From: Edolisoma coerulescens
Taxonomy: Eukaryota > Chordata > Aves > Passeriformes > Campephagidae
DNA length: 64,000 nucleotides
Direction: 5' to 3'
Assembly: GCA_013397115.1 (NCBI GenBank)
Contig: VWZW01000500.1
Coordinates: forward strand, 1,256,865 to 1,320,864
A program made the translations under genes and the position numbers. Below, piece by piece: positions 63,730-64,000 of this stretch; within the stretch, counting starts at the first letter, position 1; each line of letters begins with the position of its first letter. A model generated the notes under the pieces. That model was not told where the DNA came from, made no database searches, and was given only the letters and a program-made list of their open reading frames with translations.

Positions 63730-64000
63730 GAATGAGCAGCAGCCCGGGCGGTGAGGATGCCGAGTGGAAAGGCTCTTTGGATATTGGAGAGTAAAGAAAC
63801 CTGCCGGCAGCGATGCTGCGGCCTCGGACCCCGCCGGGGCGCTCAGGTGTCGCAGAGTCCCGGGCTGCTCCCCTGCCCACCGAGGTGGCTCCGCGCCGCC
63901 CCGCTGCGCTCCCGTTCCGCGCCGCCCCGCGCCCCGCCGCTCGGCTCCCGGCGCCGCGCCCCTCTCGGCGGCCCCTGCAGCGCGACTCCTCCCGGGCGGG
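63730..64000 (+). promoter_or_regulatory. CpG island promoter, possibly of ALX1
   Basis: The final 270 bases are extremely GC-rich, with dense CpG in GCGCC, CCGCC and CGCGC words, and the island continues past the window. With the TATA-like box and AT-rich regulatory-looking DNA to its left, it is best read as promoter and 5' leader of a gene extending to the right on plus. No start codon followed by a recognisable protein lies in the window. The ALX1 assignment follows only from the tentative LRRIQ1 call and the mammalian gene order. The island could belong to another developmental regulator. Confidence 0.65.

Overview
This is vertebrate nuclear DNA, most likely from a bird. The clearest sign is a truncated CR1 LINE 3' end at 30,989-31,133 with the terminal octamer repeat typical of avian genomes. 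Worn MIR-type SINE copies that predate birds, an AT-rich background with isolated GC-rich patches and two CpG islands, and the lack of any ORF longer than 180 codons fit a gene-poor stretch of a large avian chromosome. There are no prokaryotic operons, CRISPR arrays, rRNA or tRNA genes.

Layout. From 1 to about 48.5 kb the window is almost entirely non-coding. I read it as probable intron of a plus-strand gene. It holds a degraded LINE reverse-transcriptase relic (15.27-15.70 kb) beside a 19-bp inverted repeat, the CR1 piece, two MIR-like copies (31.49 and 45.27 kb), a polypyrimidine tract (32.73 kb), GC-rich but CpG-poor patches, an AT-rich block that looks constrained (41.44-42.06 kb), an isolated CpG island (42.18-42.53 kb) and a 10-N gap inside a poly-A run (42,569-42,578). 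At 48,525-48,659 there is a convincing terminal coding exon of 44 residues plus stop, followed by a probable 2.9-kb 3' UTR ending at a well-formed poly(A) signal at 51,509. The peptide resembles part of the C-terminal region of LRRIQ1 as I remember it, so I name it LRRIQ1 tentatively. From 51.5 to 63.1 kb is intergenic. From 63.1 kb to the window edge a non-coding block rich in TAAT-type motifs leads into a TATA-like box (63,703) and a dense CpG island that runs off the end.

Context. In mammals LRRIQ1 is followed on the same strand, after a short gap, by the craniofacial homeobox gene ALX1. If the LRRIQ1 call is right, the right-edge CpG island is the ALX1 promoter and the intervening DNA is candidate ALX1 regulatory sequence. 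This rests on one short exon and on remembered synteny, with no database search. Isolated exon candidates elsewhere have good splice sites but no recognised homology and are given low confidence.
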